From the NCBI GenBank assembly GCA_000827205.1, contig KN832569.1:136647-200646 (forward strand): a stretch of DNA of 64,000 bases, written 5' to 3'. Positions within the stretch are counted from its first letter, which is position 1; every line of letters begins with the position of its first letter. The DNA comes from Plicaturopsis crispa FD-325 SS-3. Lineage: Eukaryota > Basidiomycota > Agaricomycetes > Amylocorticiales > Amylocorticiaceae. Below, one piece after another: positions 43,444-54,885 of the stretch. The notes under the pieces are model-generated. The model had not been told where the DNA came from. It saw only the letters and a program-made list of their open reading frames with translations, and did not search any database. The position numbers were made by a program, and so were the translations under genes.

Positions 43444-45744
43444 ATGGTCTCTTTTGCCGATAGGCTAAACGCTCATGTAAGTCGAAAAGAAAAATTCTAT
43501 GTGTGCGGCGTAGCTGACGTGGTGGTCGTAGGTCGCATATTCGTGGATAGGACGGTGGTTCCGTCTAGAGGGCTCAGGACATGCGCGTGAACGTGAGGGA
43601 TCGCGATTCACCGTACGTGCGCTGTATATCATTTTTAAGGACATGTCACTCACCGAAATTACAGACAGAGATTCGTGCTGGCCTCACCACATGGGCTGCT
43701 ATGGCATACATTGTATGCACATGCTTCGGTGTGACCCCCGTATACAAAACTCACCGTTATCAAAATTATAGATCTCCGTGAATGCATCCATCATATCTGC
43801 TTCCGGTGGCCCTTGCGTCTGTGAGACCAACGACCAGTGCCTCACGGACGATACATATCTCTCTTGCGTTTCCGACGTCCAGCGCGATCTTATCACCTCT
43901 ACCGCCGCCATCTCTGCACTCTCCTCTGTCCTCATGGGCGCACTTGCCAATTTGCCCGTCGGAATGGCTCCCGGACTTGGCCTGAACGCATATGTGCGTA
44001 CCGCAAAATAAGCCCTTTCCTACAATATCGCGAATGCTGACATCGATACACGCAGTTCACATACTCGGTCGTGGGCTTCCACGGCTCTGGTATGATTACA
44101 TACCAAGAGGCGCTAGCCGCCGTTTTCCTTGAGGGGTAAGTCCCTTGTCTTGCTAGCGGCCTCGTGATCTAAACTGAGTACCATCTCCCTCTCCAGCTGG
44201 ATTTTCTTCTTCCTTTCTCTACTCGGTCTTCGTCAGTGGCTGGCTCGCATCATGCCGAACTCGTTGGTATTGGCAGTAGGAGCCGGTATTGGCTTGTATA
44301 TCGCATTCATCGGACTGGGTAAGCCAACACTACTCTGCAATAACATGTTGCGCTCATCTTCCCCATTTTTCATCCGTTCCTAGGATCTGGTGGTCTCAAT
44401 GTCGTAGGAGGCGATATGACCAATTTTGTCGGCCTAGGAGGGTGTAATCCGGAAGGTAAATACACTATTTCGCTCACTCTGACTTCACTTGCTGAGACGC
44501 TTTTGTAGATTGGCTATCCCCAGACCAGCCGTACTTCTGCAACAGTCGGGTGCTCCGCAATCCCACGGTATGGCTTGGAGTATTCATTGGCGGGTCAGTG
44601 ATTTCATCTTGCTATGCCAAAACGCTTGCTCACATGCAATGCCATGTTCCCAGATTTTTGACCGTTCTCTTGATGGTATACCGCATCAAGGGTGCCATGC
44701 TCATTGGCATCTTCCTCACTTCCATCATCTCGTGGCCCCGTCCGACCTCAGTCACATACTTCCCCCACACTGAAGCGGGCGACGAGCTTTTCGCTTTCTT
44801 CAAACAGGTCGTCACCTTCCACCCACTTGGCGTCGTGGGCAATGTCCTCGACTACAACTACGGAAAGGGCAAGGTTTGGTATGCGCTTGTTACATTCCTT
44901 TACGTCGACATTCTCGGTATGTATTCACATTCATTGGATCATATATCTTTCTCGGTGCTTACCGATATCGCACGCAGATACGACCGGTACTCTGTACTCT
45001 ATGGCGAAATTCGCAGGCTTGCGCGACCCTGTGACGATGGACTTCGAAGGGTCAACCATTGCTTACTGCGTTGACGCGTTCAGCATCAGTATGGGTGCGC
45101 TGATGGGGACTAGCCCCGTCACAGCGTTCATCGAGAGTGCTACCGGTATCAGTGAGGGCGGGAAAACCGGTCTCACCGCTGTCGCCACTGGTCTGATGTT
45201 CTTCGTCTCCATCTTCTTCGCGCCTATTTTCGCGTCGATCCCTCCCTGGGCTACTGGCGGTGCCCTCGTCATCGTCGGCTCCCTCATGATGAGGAATGTT
45301 GTGTCCATTAACTGGGACTACATTGGCGACGCTGTCCCCGCGTTCCTCACCATCATTATCATCCCCTTCACCTACAACATCGCGTACGGTGTCATCGTCG
45401 GCATCTTCTCGTACGTCATTTTGAACGGCATCCCCCTCGCCCTGCGCAAGCTCTCCGGCGACCGCGTTATACCCCCCAACCTCGACGCGTCGGAGCCCTG
45501 GGTCGTCCCCCCTGGTGGAATTGTCCCGATCTGGCTGCAGCACCTGACCGGCAGATACCACGAGGATCTGCTCGACATTCCCATGGAGCAGCAGCAGCAG
45601 TACAACCCCGACAACCACCACCATCGGCGGTCTGTTACCTCTGTCGACACTGCATCGCAGGACCACGTCGTGAACGTCGTAAAGGACTCACACATAAACG
45701 TCAACTCGCCGATGGAGAAAAACCACACCACCTTCCTTCCTTGA
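43444..45744 (+). CDS. azgA: AzgA-type purine permease
   Basis: A multi-exon gene starts [11 protein letters not shown] (43444-43476) and continues at 43531 with [14 protein letters not shown]. Conserved NCS2/AzgA segments follow: [20 protein letters not shown], the CDS-like Cys-rich loop [57 protein letters not shown], then [34 protein letters not shown] with [14 protein letters not shown], and [20 protein letters not shown]. AzgA proteins carry out proton-coupled uptake of hypoxanthine, adenine and guanine at the plasma membrane. The tail is long and polar with Gln and His runs. Splice borders for the middle exons were inferred from frame and family order. Confidence 0.88.
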
Positions 45745-46359
45745 GATATCTCATCGTTGCTCTTGTTGTCAGCTGTCCTTTCGCCTGCAGCTTGGTCGCC
45801 CGAGCTTCCGCGTGGGCAATGTGCTCAAAATGTACACTTATGTCGGGGACCCTTATTCACCTTCAGTTATCGTTTGTGCGGGTGTAATTAGTACGACGAT
45901 ATACCCATTGCTAGTTCGGGAGCTAGCAATCGTCCAGACTCCGGAGCTCTATGTATAATTAATGCCTGCAGGTGCTTGATAATGTTACACCGTCTCTTGC
46001 TTTCGCGTTCAATGGTTACAAGCAAGTTCAACTGAAGCAAGTTACAAGAATATTTCAAAAATGAGATGGAGATCTCGGGTCTTCCCACTGTTCTCCGCTC
46101 CCATGTACGGTATTCGGAGCCTACATAATTGAAGCTCGCTAGCTGGCCACCGCCAGTTCTAGAATACAGAAAATAAAATCTCGGCGCTGCGTTGTCGCGA
46201 CCGCGCGAAGGATGTCGCGCAGCCTGGACTGGTAGCAGTTCCAAAAGGGGAAACCCCCTGATGCAAAATGGTTCCACCACAAAAAGTGGTGCGACTTGCA
46301 GTTTCTCTCTTAAGCACCGACGGCCGCGAGCGAACAAGCCAAGCTCCAAGTCCACTGCC
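45745..46359. other. Intergenic region
   Basis: About 615 bp with the azgA 3' end and the erg25 promoter. No further feature seen. Confidence 0.4.
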
Positions 46360-47522
46360 ATGTCTTTCAACGCTACCGCCGCGCCTCTCACACCGGAGAG
46401 TCTCTACGCCCACACCGACTTCTCCCAGCTGAGTTTCCTGGAGCAGCAATGGGCGGCGTGGTATTTGTGGATTGGAAACCCCATTATTGCAACGGGGCTG
46501 ATGAGTTTTCTCCTGCACGAGGTGTGTACTGAGACTGTCTTTCTTGTTGGCTTTTTCTAACGGCGTATCAAGATCGTATACTTCGGACGCAGCGTCCCGT
46601 GGATCATCATAGACGCAATCCCATATTTCAGGCAATGGAAGCTGCAACCGAACAAAATCCCTACTAAGGAGGAGCAGTGGGAGTGCACAAAGCAGGTCCT
46701 GTTTTCCCACTTCACCATCGAGTTGCCTGCAGTGCGTTGTTTCCGTTTCTAAATACCCTCCCCGGCGTTGGCTAAGTGACGCGACCCCGCAGATCTGGCT
46801 GTTCCACCCTATGGCTGAAAACCTTGGCATGGCGACATGGCAGGTTCCTCTGCCTGACTTCAGGGCTATGCTCCCGCAACTCGCGATATTCTTTATATTT
46901 GAGGATATGTTCCACTACTTCGCGCACCAGGCCTTGCACACCGGCGCCCTCTACAAGCACATCCACAAAATCCACCACAAGTACTCTGCACCCTTCGGTC
47001 TTGCCGCTGAGTACGCGCATCCCGCCGAGGTGTTCATCCTCGGCACCGGCACCATCGCAGGCCCCATACTGTACTGCTACTTTGCACGCGACCTCCACAT
47101 TTTCACTGTCTACGTGTGGATTACTCTTCGCTTGTTCCAGGCCATTGACGCACACAGCGGTTATGGTGAGTTTCAGCAATATATCTGCTTTCTGTTGCTG
47201 ACTGCGCTTTACAGACTTCCCCTGGTCCCTCCAGCACATCGTGCCCTTCTGGTCTGGCGCGGAGCACCACGACTTCCATCATATGGCGTTCACGAACAAC
47301 TTCTCGACGTCATTCAGGTGGTGTGACCGACTCTTTGGCACAGATACCAAGTACCGGGAGTACCGCAAGCGCATCGACGCCGCTAAGAAGGCGATGAAGG
47401 GTGCGAGTGAGGCCGAGAAGAAGGAAATGGAGCGCAAAATGATGGATGAGGTTGAAAAGGAGGGCATTCGGGCTGAGGCTGAAGCCGAAGGGAGCCTTCC
47501 GAAGACCGTCAAAGTCCAATGA
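46360..47522 (+). CDS. erg25: C-4 methylsterol oxidase Erg25
   Basis: Four exons (46360-46521, 46573-46731, 46793-47165, 47215-47522), starting [20 protein letters not shown]. The fatty-acid-hydroxylase/sterol-desaturase histidine boxes are complete: HYFAH, HKIHH and HDFHH, set in [19 protein letters not shown] and [20 protein letters not shown]. Hydrophobic segments lie near [19 protein letters not shown] and [19 protein letters not shown]. In the ER membrane Erg25 oxidises the C-4 methyl groups of 4,4-dimethylzymosterol on the way to ergosterol. The C-terminal tail is Lys/Glu-rich and longer than the yeast KKXX end, with no obvious dilysine signal. Confidence 0.9.
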
Positions 47523-47829
47523 CCTATAGATGTCGTTGTCTATCCTATACCTACTATTAGCACATAATATCGACTCTCATTTTGCTTTCGTCTGCTCCTG
47601 AGGCTTCAACGTCCGAACCTTGAGCTGATCTCTCCCTGCTTCCGAACTCCATGAATCGTCGTGCTGTCAGTACATATTACGCACTCTTCGCTGGTCTCAC
47701 CCCCACGATCTCTGTCACTCGTGTCTGCCTGAGCTCCAATGACTTCAGACATATGCTAACCATACCCTAACGGAGTTGACCGGTAGCACGTCCGCCACTA
47801 TAGCGCTATAAGCTAAGCTGATAGTGAGT
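47523..47829. other. Region between erg25 and the transposon
   Basis: About 307 bp of pyrimidine-rich 3' sequence, ending in the 3-bp target AGT at 47827-47829. Confidence 0.4.
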
Positions 47830-48040
47830 GGGTGACTTCCCGTAAGGATTAACAGACGTTGCAGCGTTTCTAAATGGTTGCCATTAGATTTTGATGAAAT
47901 TTAGAGACCGTGTTTGGAGGTATCTTCAAACCGTAAGACAATAAGCTGTAAAAGTTGCATGAAAAAAGACAGATCTGGCGAGATCTGTAATGATCTGTTC
48001 GATAAGATTCACGAACGCGCGCCTGCTGCTAGACGTCGAC

Positions 48041-49401
48041 ATGTCGGATCCCGCTGCCCTCAACCAGGCGCTCGCGTTGCTCGACGCGGGGGACGATGAA
48101 GAATTATACATGCGAGCAGCGCTCGCCGTAGTTCTACTGCTAGGAACTGAGGATGTACGTCTTGAGAGAGCTGCTCGACGCAATCCTTCGCGTCTATATT
48201 TGCGGCGTCCCCAGCTTCTACCGAATCCTCGCATACTCTCAGCATGGCAGCGACTCTACGAAAGCCAGGATGACCGTGCATTTATCACGACCATGGGATT
48301 CGACGTCGACACATTCCAGTTGCTGCTCGATAGCGGGTTCGAAGAAAAGTGGAACGCAACACCCATTCCCCGCTCCGATGTCGCAGCCTCAGGCCAACCA
48401 CGCCTCGGTGCCCGCTCCCTTGACGCTTCGGGCGCGCTAGGCCTTGTTCTACACTGGCTCAACTCTGCCATGCTTGAACACAGCTTGCAGCTGATTTTCG
48501 CCCTAATCCCTACCACTGTCTCCCGCTACCTTGACTTTGCACGCAGGATCTTGCTTGAAACTGTGCGCGCAATGCCCGAGGGTGCTGTGGGTTTCCCCAA
48601 GACTTTGGAGGAGTATGAAGAGAATTCGGCACTCATCGTGGAACGGCATCCTCTGCTCGAAGGTGCATTTGGTAGTATCGATGGGCTAGGGCTTTTGGCG
48701 CAGGAAGCAGTGGATCCCGAGATGGAAAATGCGACTTACAATGGGTGGAAAAGTGGGCATTACTTTAACAACATCCTAGCGTTCTCACCACAAGGTAGTA
48801 GATCATTTTGTCACTGCCAGTGCATCTGCAAAGCTGACAGGAACATCTTGTAGGGATAATTATCGCTGCTGTCTTGAACTCTCCAGGCAGCTGGCATGAT
48901 GCACATGTTGCTCGCCCAGTCTTCGAGACGCTACGAAGATTTACGCCGGAGGGGTATTACCTCGTCGCCGACACCGCATTCCCTCGTGGTACTGCTTCGA
49001 TTGCAGGGAAGATCAAAGCCCCTCTCAAAGGTGGTCAGCGAATAACTGCGGATCCCACTGAACAACAGCGCATCATGCGTTATCAGAGGCAACTTCTCTC
49101 CTATCGCCAAACCGCTGAGTGGGGAATGCGAATGTTCCAAGGCTCGTGGGGTCGCCTCCGTGTACCGCTCGACGTGAACGACGAGGGTGGACGGAAAGAG
49201 CTTCTCGAGCTATGTGTAAGGTCATCAAACGTACGCACCCGATGTGTTGGTATTAACCAGATCCGTAATGTGTACATGCCACGGTGGCAGGAGTCTGAAG
49301 ACGAGCGGCTATGGACAGACCTGCGGAACATGATGTTCAAGGACATTCGAAGGACGGAGAGGGTGTCGCGTTACCATCTTGTAATAGAGGAAGACCCATG
49401 A
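48041..49401 (+). CDS. Harbinger-type DDE transposase
   Basis: Two exons (48041-48794 and 48854-49401) encode 433 aa; the intron joins LAFSPQG to GIIIAAVLNSPGSWHDAH. The N-terminal part has RRNPSRLYLRRPQLLPNPR and a helical region that reads well as a DNA-binding segment. The catalytic core shows GAFGSIDGLG (first Asp), YLVADTAFPRG (second Asp) and QTAEWGMRMFQGSWGRLRVP (Glu), the usual DDE layout of DDE_Tnp_4. I see no stop or frame break. It cuts and joins the element ends, normally with help from the Myb-like partner on the other strand. An in-frame ATG at 47990 is an alternative start. Confidence 0.88.
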
Positions 49402-49506
49402 TGAATTGAAGGCTCGCACTTAGCATTCCAGATGACTACGATACAGGCCTATGATCCATGGTAAACACTACGAAAGTCCATGAACCCAATAAGTGGAATG
49501 ATAAAA

Positions 49507-51565
49507 CTAGTTCGGGGCGGAGGGTGAGGGTGACCAAGGGATGGGGGAACTTGCACGCCGAGAGGCATACGGACTACCATTGACATTGGCAAAGTGTCCA
49601 GCGGCCTCGAGTGGAGTGGCAGTAGGGGATCCTGCCATGTCCTGGTGCATGCTGGAGGCAACCGAAGCAAGAATGCTCATAGGCCCGAGAGCAGAACCAC
49701 TAGCGATGGGCTTGCTCGGCGCGCACTTGACGAAAGGTGTCGGAGTCGGAAGGGGGTTGATGTTCTCGATATCTTCTGCGTGCGAGAGGTGCGACGCACG
49801 AGCAGGTGTGCGATACGGAGAACGCGCAGGTGCGCGGTACGGAGAACGCGCAGGTGTGCGGTACGGAGAACGCGCAGGTGTGCGGTACGGAGAACGCGCA
49901 GGTGTGCGGTGCGGAGAACGCGCAGGCGTGCGGTACGGAGAACGTGAGCGGTGAGCCTGGCGCAATGGCCTGCCGTGCCGACTGGGAGAGCCGTGTTCCT
50001 CTCCGTACCACCGACGAGCACTCCGATACTCCGAGCCACCCCCGCCGCTCATCATCTTCATCATCGCAAACTCGGACTCCGCGCGATCGGCGCGGCGCAT
50101 TTCCGTGTTCATGCGATCTGTGATAGTGTCGAGCCGAGCACGCACCTCGCGCAGCTCAGTCTTTGCATCGCGCGCCTCTGCGAGGGCAGTGGAGAGCTGC
50201 GTAGCCTGGACAGTCTGCGCGTACCGGCCCTCGTCTCGTTGTCTGACACTGGCAGGATTCAAGAGGGATGTGATGGAGGAAATAGCCTCGGTAGCGGCCG
50301 AGCCTCGTTTACGCCTCAAGACGGGGGGACCGTCCAAAGGCGGCTCGACACGGTAAGCCTTGACGAGTGTTTTCGAGCCCGACTTGGGGGCAGGCTCAAG
50401 GTCGTTGTTGTCGGATGAGATCTCGATTACGTCGCTGGCTTCGCCGTCTTCGAATTCGGGGTCGTCGAGGGCCAACGTGCCTGACTTGATCTCGATGTTC
50501 TCCTCGGCTAACCATGCATCGTGCAGGTACTGAGGGCAGTCCGCGACGCCGGTAGGCTTGCGCGTCTTCAGGAACTGCAAGGGAAAGCATAAGCGAAGGC
50601 TCCTAGACTAGATTGTGATGGAAGGAACTTACCCCGCCCTCAAACTTGGTTCGGAGGGCAGTCTGTCCGCGATCGGTGAAACCATGCGCAACAGCCCACT
50701 TGTTATACTGCACCATGACCCATTGCCAGCCCGCTTTCCCTATCGGGAGCTTCTCGGAGATGTAGCGCACAAGCGCTTCACACTCGGGGATGCTGTACTT
50801 CACGGCGCCAGGCTGCCGACCGCGCGTCTTCGCAGGCTTCGCAGCCTTTGTGACAGATCGGTCGACAGGCTCCGTTTTGACCTTGACCAGCTTCGGGGTG
50901 GGGGGCGTATCAGCTGGCTTCCGAGCCTTTTTTGCCTTCGGCTTGCCAGCGGGTTCGGGATCGACGTCGCGCGCACGCTTCTTCCCCGCCGCTTTCGTCT
51001 GCTTGGCAGCCTTCGGTTTGCGCGTGACCATGTCCGGCAGCGATTCTTCGTCGTCCGAAGGCTCGGAAATAGGCAGCGCATTCGGGGGACGCGCCATGTA
51101 GGCGGAGGTTGACCCAGCGCCAGCATTTGCGCTGGGGCTATCGACGGGGTAGCGGAAGCTGAATTCCGAGGACGGAAATCCAGCCGGCGCCGCGTTAATG
51201 GGAGCAGAGAGTCGGCCCATTCGGGGTAGCTCTGCGTGGGAACCCATGGGAGCACCGCCGTATTCGCCTGCGGCTCGTGGTGTCATCTGCAGTCGACTAG
51301 TCGAGTTGTCGAAACCGCGAAACACGGGTGTTGGTTGCGGACGAAAGCCGCTGTGCGCGGATGCGTGCATCTGAACTCCGTGAAATTAATACATGGCCGT
51401 AAAGTGAAGTCCTGCACCGCGAAGACGTACATTTTGATCATCTTCGTGGAGAAGACGGTGTCCTCCCGGACCTGCAGGAGGGTTCTCTTGATTAAACGAG
51501 CGTGAGAGCCCATTCCCGTACTCTGAAAAATGAGCAGGGCTGGGATTGTAAGAATTCTGGTTCAT
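49507..51565 (-). CDS. Harbinger Myb/SANT-like DNA-binding protein
   Basis: Three exons (51565-51431, 51370-50633, 50574-49507) give 646 aa. The start is MNQNSYNPSPAHFSEYGNGL. A Lys/Pro-rich region with nuclear signals (GKKRARD, KPKAKKARK) leads into a Myb/SANT-like domain: VKYSIPECEALVRYISEKLP, GWQWVMVQYNKWAVAHGFTD, then ALRTKFEGG joined to FLKTRKPTG. Next come an acidic stretch, a coiled-coil segment (AEARDAKTELREVRARLDTI), and a run of SPYRTPAR octapeptides. In Harbinger systems this partner binds subterminal DNA and carries the transposase into the nucleus. It is transcribed towards the transposase gene. All phases fit and the frame is uninterrupted. Confidence 0.85.
49796..49950 (-). repeat. 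24-bp coding tandem repeat in the Myb-like gene
   Basis: About six to seven 24-bp units (GCGGTACGGAGAACGCGCAG plus four bases) encode SPYRTPAR octapeptides with small variants (PHRTPAR, PYRAPAR). There are no spacers, so it is not a CRISPR array. Confidence 0.85.
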
Positions 51566-51781
51566 GGTTAAGAAAGTAGAAGGATACGAGAGATTTTTGG
51601 GTAGTGAAAGAGGGGATTTTTCGTCGACTAGCGATGATTTCAAATTTGGAAAGGGAAAGGATTGAAGAAGGTGCTCACCAAAAATCGGGACCCAATTTTC
51701 TTGATCAAGACCAGCGGAGATGGAAAATACGCGACAACGCCGTCTGCAGCTCAGTTCGAGGCGTTTACAGACGATTTGCAG

Positions 51782-51811
51782 TCTACGAGAGGGTCTTGAC
51801 CCCCTCGTAGA
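51782..51811. repeat. Internal palindrome of the Harbinger element
   Basis: TCTACGAGAGGGTC and GACCCCCTCGTAGA pair with one mismatch across two central bases. The same palindrome occurs inverted in the MITE at 29473-29502. Confidence 0.8.
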
Positions 51812-52216
51812 TGGTGGGATCAACCTGACAACGGCGAAATCTACGAGGCCGCTTTTTCCATCAGCGGACCTCAAATGTGGCATCTGGCGACACGGCATCT
51901 CGGCAGGAGACCGTTTAGAGCAGAATTTAGAGCAAAATCGTCTGTAAATCCTTACGGGAAGTCACCCAGTCCTCCAGTGATTTACAGTCGATCGCATCAC
52001 ATATGATACTTGCATCATATGCACGGTGCCTGCCCACCTACCCTAAAACGCTCCAAGTCCGGAAATCTATAGATCTGCTAGCCACTGCTTGCTGAGTCCC
52101 GACCGTACTTAGTGGCGGGGCGCGCGGATCCGCGATTTCGCCCTCTCCGTCTTGTTCTTGTCTCTGTACCATAACATTTCCTACTCATACCGCTGGGAAG
52201 GCTGGCCCTAGGCTAG

Positions 52217-53995
52217 ATGGATGTGAACCCCCTCGACCAAGGACAGGAAATGTACGTGCCTATCTCCTCCCTCTCACCTGTCGCTCCGCTGAATGGAAGG
52301 GGATTTATCTGCATAGAATTTTGCACAGCAGGCTGCACCTGCTGGCCGTGACGATTCTGTACTGGGACCACCTCATCACGCTGGGCGACGAGATACGGTG
52401 CATCTGGCGACATCCCAAAAACTTTTCCGTCTGCGTGTTTATCGCGAACCGCTACTTGGCGGCATTCGGTGACGCCGCCGTCACCTGCATAAATTTCACT
52501 ACTCTTTCGGAAACAGTGAGTCAATGGCTCGCATATGCTGGCGCGAATCATGCATCTGACCGCTACAACTGCAGGGGTCAGAACACAAACGCGTCGACGG
52601 ATAGGACTGTGCTAACAAAGATAACATAGATGCAACCAGTTCATGCTCTTCCGGCAGTGTCTCCTCGTCGCCAATCAGGTCCTCGTATGCTGTACGTTTT
52701 CCTCTCCCGGCGTCTTACTGCTGTCTCACTTTTGACCCGCAAGTGCTGCTGACGCTGCGGACCTACGCGCTCTTCGGTCGTGATCGGCGAATCCTGGCGT
52801 TTATGATCACTTCGGCGGCGTGTCTAATAGCAGCTTCTGCCGTGCGTGGATCTCCTAGGATGGCAGTCTTAAAGCGCGCATTTACCTGTTTATCATCTAG
52901 TGGGCATTGACGGGGCAAAAAAATAATGTTTCGGATGCCGGGCCTGGATGCCATGTAGCGATATCCAAGATCACGTACGTCCGCTCATCTACATACAGAT
53001 ATTCATGTCACTGAGACTTTGCAATTCAATAGAGGCATACGTGAGTGACAGTTTATCCCGCGTGTCTTGTGGGTGTCTTTATGACAATAATGTTCCATGC
53101 AAGACCTCGCGGTACCATGGGAGTCGCTCTTCGTGTACGACATGCTAGTGTTTGGACTCACTTTGCGCAAAACGCTGCGGTCGGGGAACTTCCGTCGCCT
53201 CAGGAGCGGTAGCAGGCTACCGCTGACGCTCCTTTTACTACGAGATGGTAAGCATGAGATCTTAGTACACCCCGATGTTATACTAATAAATGGTCTGGAA
53301 AGGCGCTTTTTATTTCGGGTACGCGAGAATCCTTCATGTTTTCGGAGGAATCTTGTGACTGACCGAAATCTCCCCCCAAAGCGTGATGGCGCTAGCGAAC
53401 CTCGCAAATATACTGACATTCTATGTAAGTGAACTCGATGGGTGACGTTCCTACAGCGTAGAGCTAATCATACGCCCGTCACTAGAAAGCTTCGGTGCGT
53501 TCATTTGGATATCGACCTTTGCCAATCCTCACGTAGACGCTACCTTGCGCTTCAGCCGCTCTTGAGGGGCTCACTGTCGACATTTGCGGGCTCGTGCGTC
53601 ATCCACACACCCTTGAACACTCACGTTTCTGCAGCTAAACGCCGCGCACCCGCAGGATCTCTGTAACACTAGTATCACGGCTAATGCTCAACCTCCACGA
53701 CGCAGCCGAGTCGACGACCACCACGCGCACGGGGCTGTCCACCACGGCTGTCGACGCCTACACGACGAACGCGCCCGTGTTCACGTCACGCATCGACGCG
53801 ATGGAGCTGTCCGTGGCGGAGCCCTTCGAGTCGTTCTCCCACGTATACTTTGCATCGCAAGAAGACATTTACGACGACGATTTACCGGCAAACGACGCGC
53901 TATCGTCCGGGAGCGACACCACGCGCACACGACAGCTTGACGGTCGGTCGAGCCGCAGCAGATGGTGGCGAAACAGCGGCACGCATAGCGCCTAA
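52217..53995 (+). CDS. DUF6533-domain seven-helix-type membrane protein
   Basis: The gene starts MDVNPLDQGQE (52217-52251) and continues at 52317. The DUF6533 block is clear: VTILYWDHLITLGDEIRCIW, NFSVCVFIANRYLAAFGDAA, then CNQFMLFRQCLLVANQVLVC, LLTLRTYALFGRDRRILAF, MITSAACLIAASAWALTGQ, PGCHVAISKIT, WESLFVYDMLVFGLTLRKT, LLLLRDG and VMALANLANILTFY, then a polar tail with HDAAEST and an acidic YDDDLPAND stretch. Such proteins are expanded in Agaricomycetes and of unknown role; receptor-like topology is a guess from helix number. The join between TTLSET (ending 52515) and CNQFM does not keep phase with the simplest splice sites, so that border is uncertain. Confidence 0.72.
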
Positions 53996-54885
53996 CGTTG
54001 ACGAATGAAACGGACGAGATGTATTTATATGTGAGTACCATTTGTTGGTCTCCTGGTAGGTTGTTGCAAGCATGTTGAACGATGCATAGTTAGGATATAG
54101 CATAATCAGATGACCCTTGTACATTTACAAGCATCTCGATATCATTTATTTATCATGATCGCGTGTATCGCTGCACAGCGCACTGCAAGAGCATTTCCGC
54201 CGACATCACGTCCTGCATTCCAGCGTGAAACAAGGAGACCTCCGGCGTCCCTCGAGCCCTCCGGGCAGTGTATCGCGGATTTGGGCGGGATTAGCGCTGT
54301 AGACAGCGCTCGCCACTGCATGAGACGTGATAACGAGCTGCCCAACAGTTGCCATAAACCTGACAAGGTAGAGCCTCCGCAACAGAGTCGGAAGCTCACT
54401 AGGAGTGCTTCTGATATTGACATAAAGACGCAGCTTGTGGCTCGTTCGCCAAGTGGAATATGGGCCAAGCAAGGATGGGGCCAGCTTCCATATCAACAAA
54501 ACGCCTTTACTTGGAGCCTTGTCGTAAGTAGGAGACCTTGTTGTTCTCGAGCGTTGGGCGTCCTACTTCACAGCTGGTAGCTGGCGCGCGGTATTGGAAA
54601 TGAGAGTGTACACAGCAGGCAAAACAATTGCGAAAGAGCAAGAACAAGAGGAAGAAATGTAGGACGGAGCGTGGAGTCCGAGACGACACCGCCAAGCGAT
54701 GCCGTGGGAAAAAGACGAATTAGAGGAGGGGAACCGCCTTTCATCTGGACAACGGGCGCTGCTCTGCATTCCCCTCCCCGCCCCCCGTTCTTTCCGTCTG
54801 CTTTCATTCCTCATTTCCCTCGGGACAAGCTAGCCTGTGAAGGTAGCATATCTTCGCAAACCAGGCTCGTTTGCCGAGACAGATC
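53996..54885. other. Intergenic region
   Basis: About 890 bp before tvp38. The last 150 bp are C/T-rich in places (CCCCTCCCCGCCCCCC near 54772). No gene seen. Confidence 0.4.

Larger units (their letters stand above)
47830..51967. mobile_element. Autonomous PIF/Harbinger transposon, complete-looking
   Basis: The 4138-bp element is bounded by inverted repeats of about 30 bp: the left begins GGGTGACTTCCCGTAAGGAT and the right is its complement, and both continue to CAGACG. The 3-bp AGT flanks it at 47827-47829 and 51968-51970, matching the 3-bp duplications of Harbinger elements, although their usual target is TWA. It encodes the two standard Harbinger proteins on opposite strands: a DDE_Tnp_4 transposase (+) and a Myb/SANT-like protein (-). 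Both frames are open and the terminal repeats almost identical, so it looks young. Confidence 0.92.

Noticed and set aside
49796-49950. 24-bp repeats as a possible CRISPR or satellite
   Set aside because: They are in-frame octapeptide repeats inside the Myb-like gene of the transposon.
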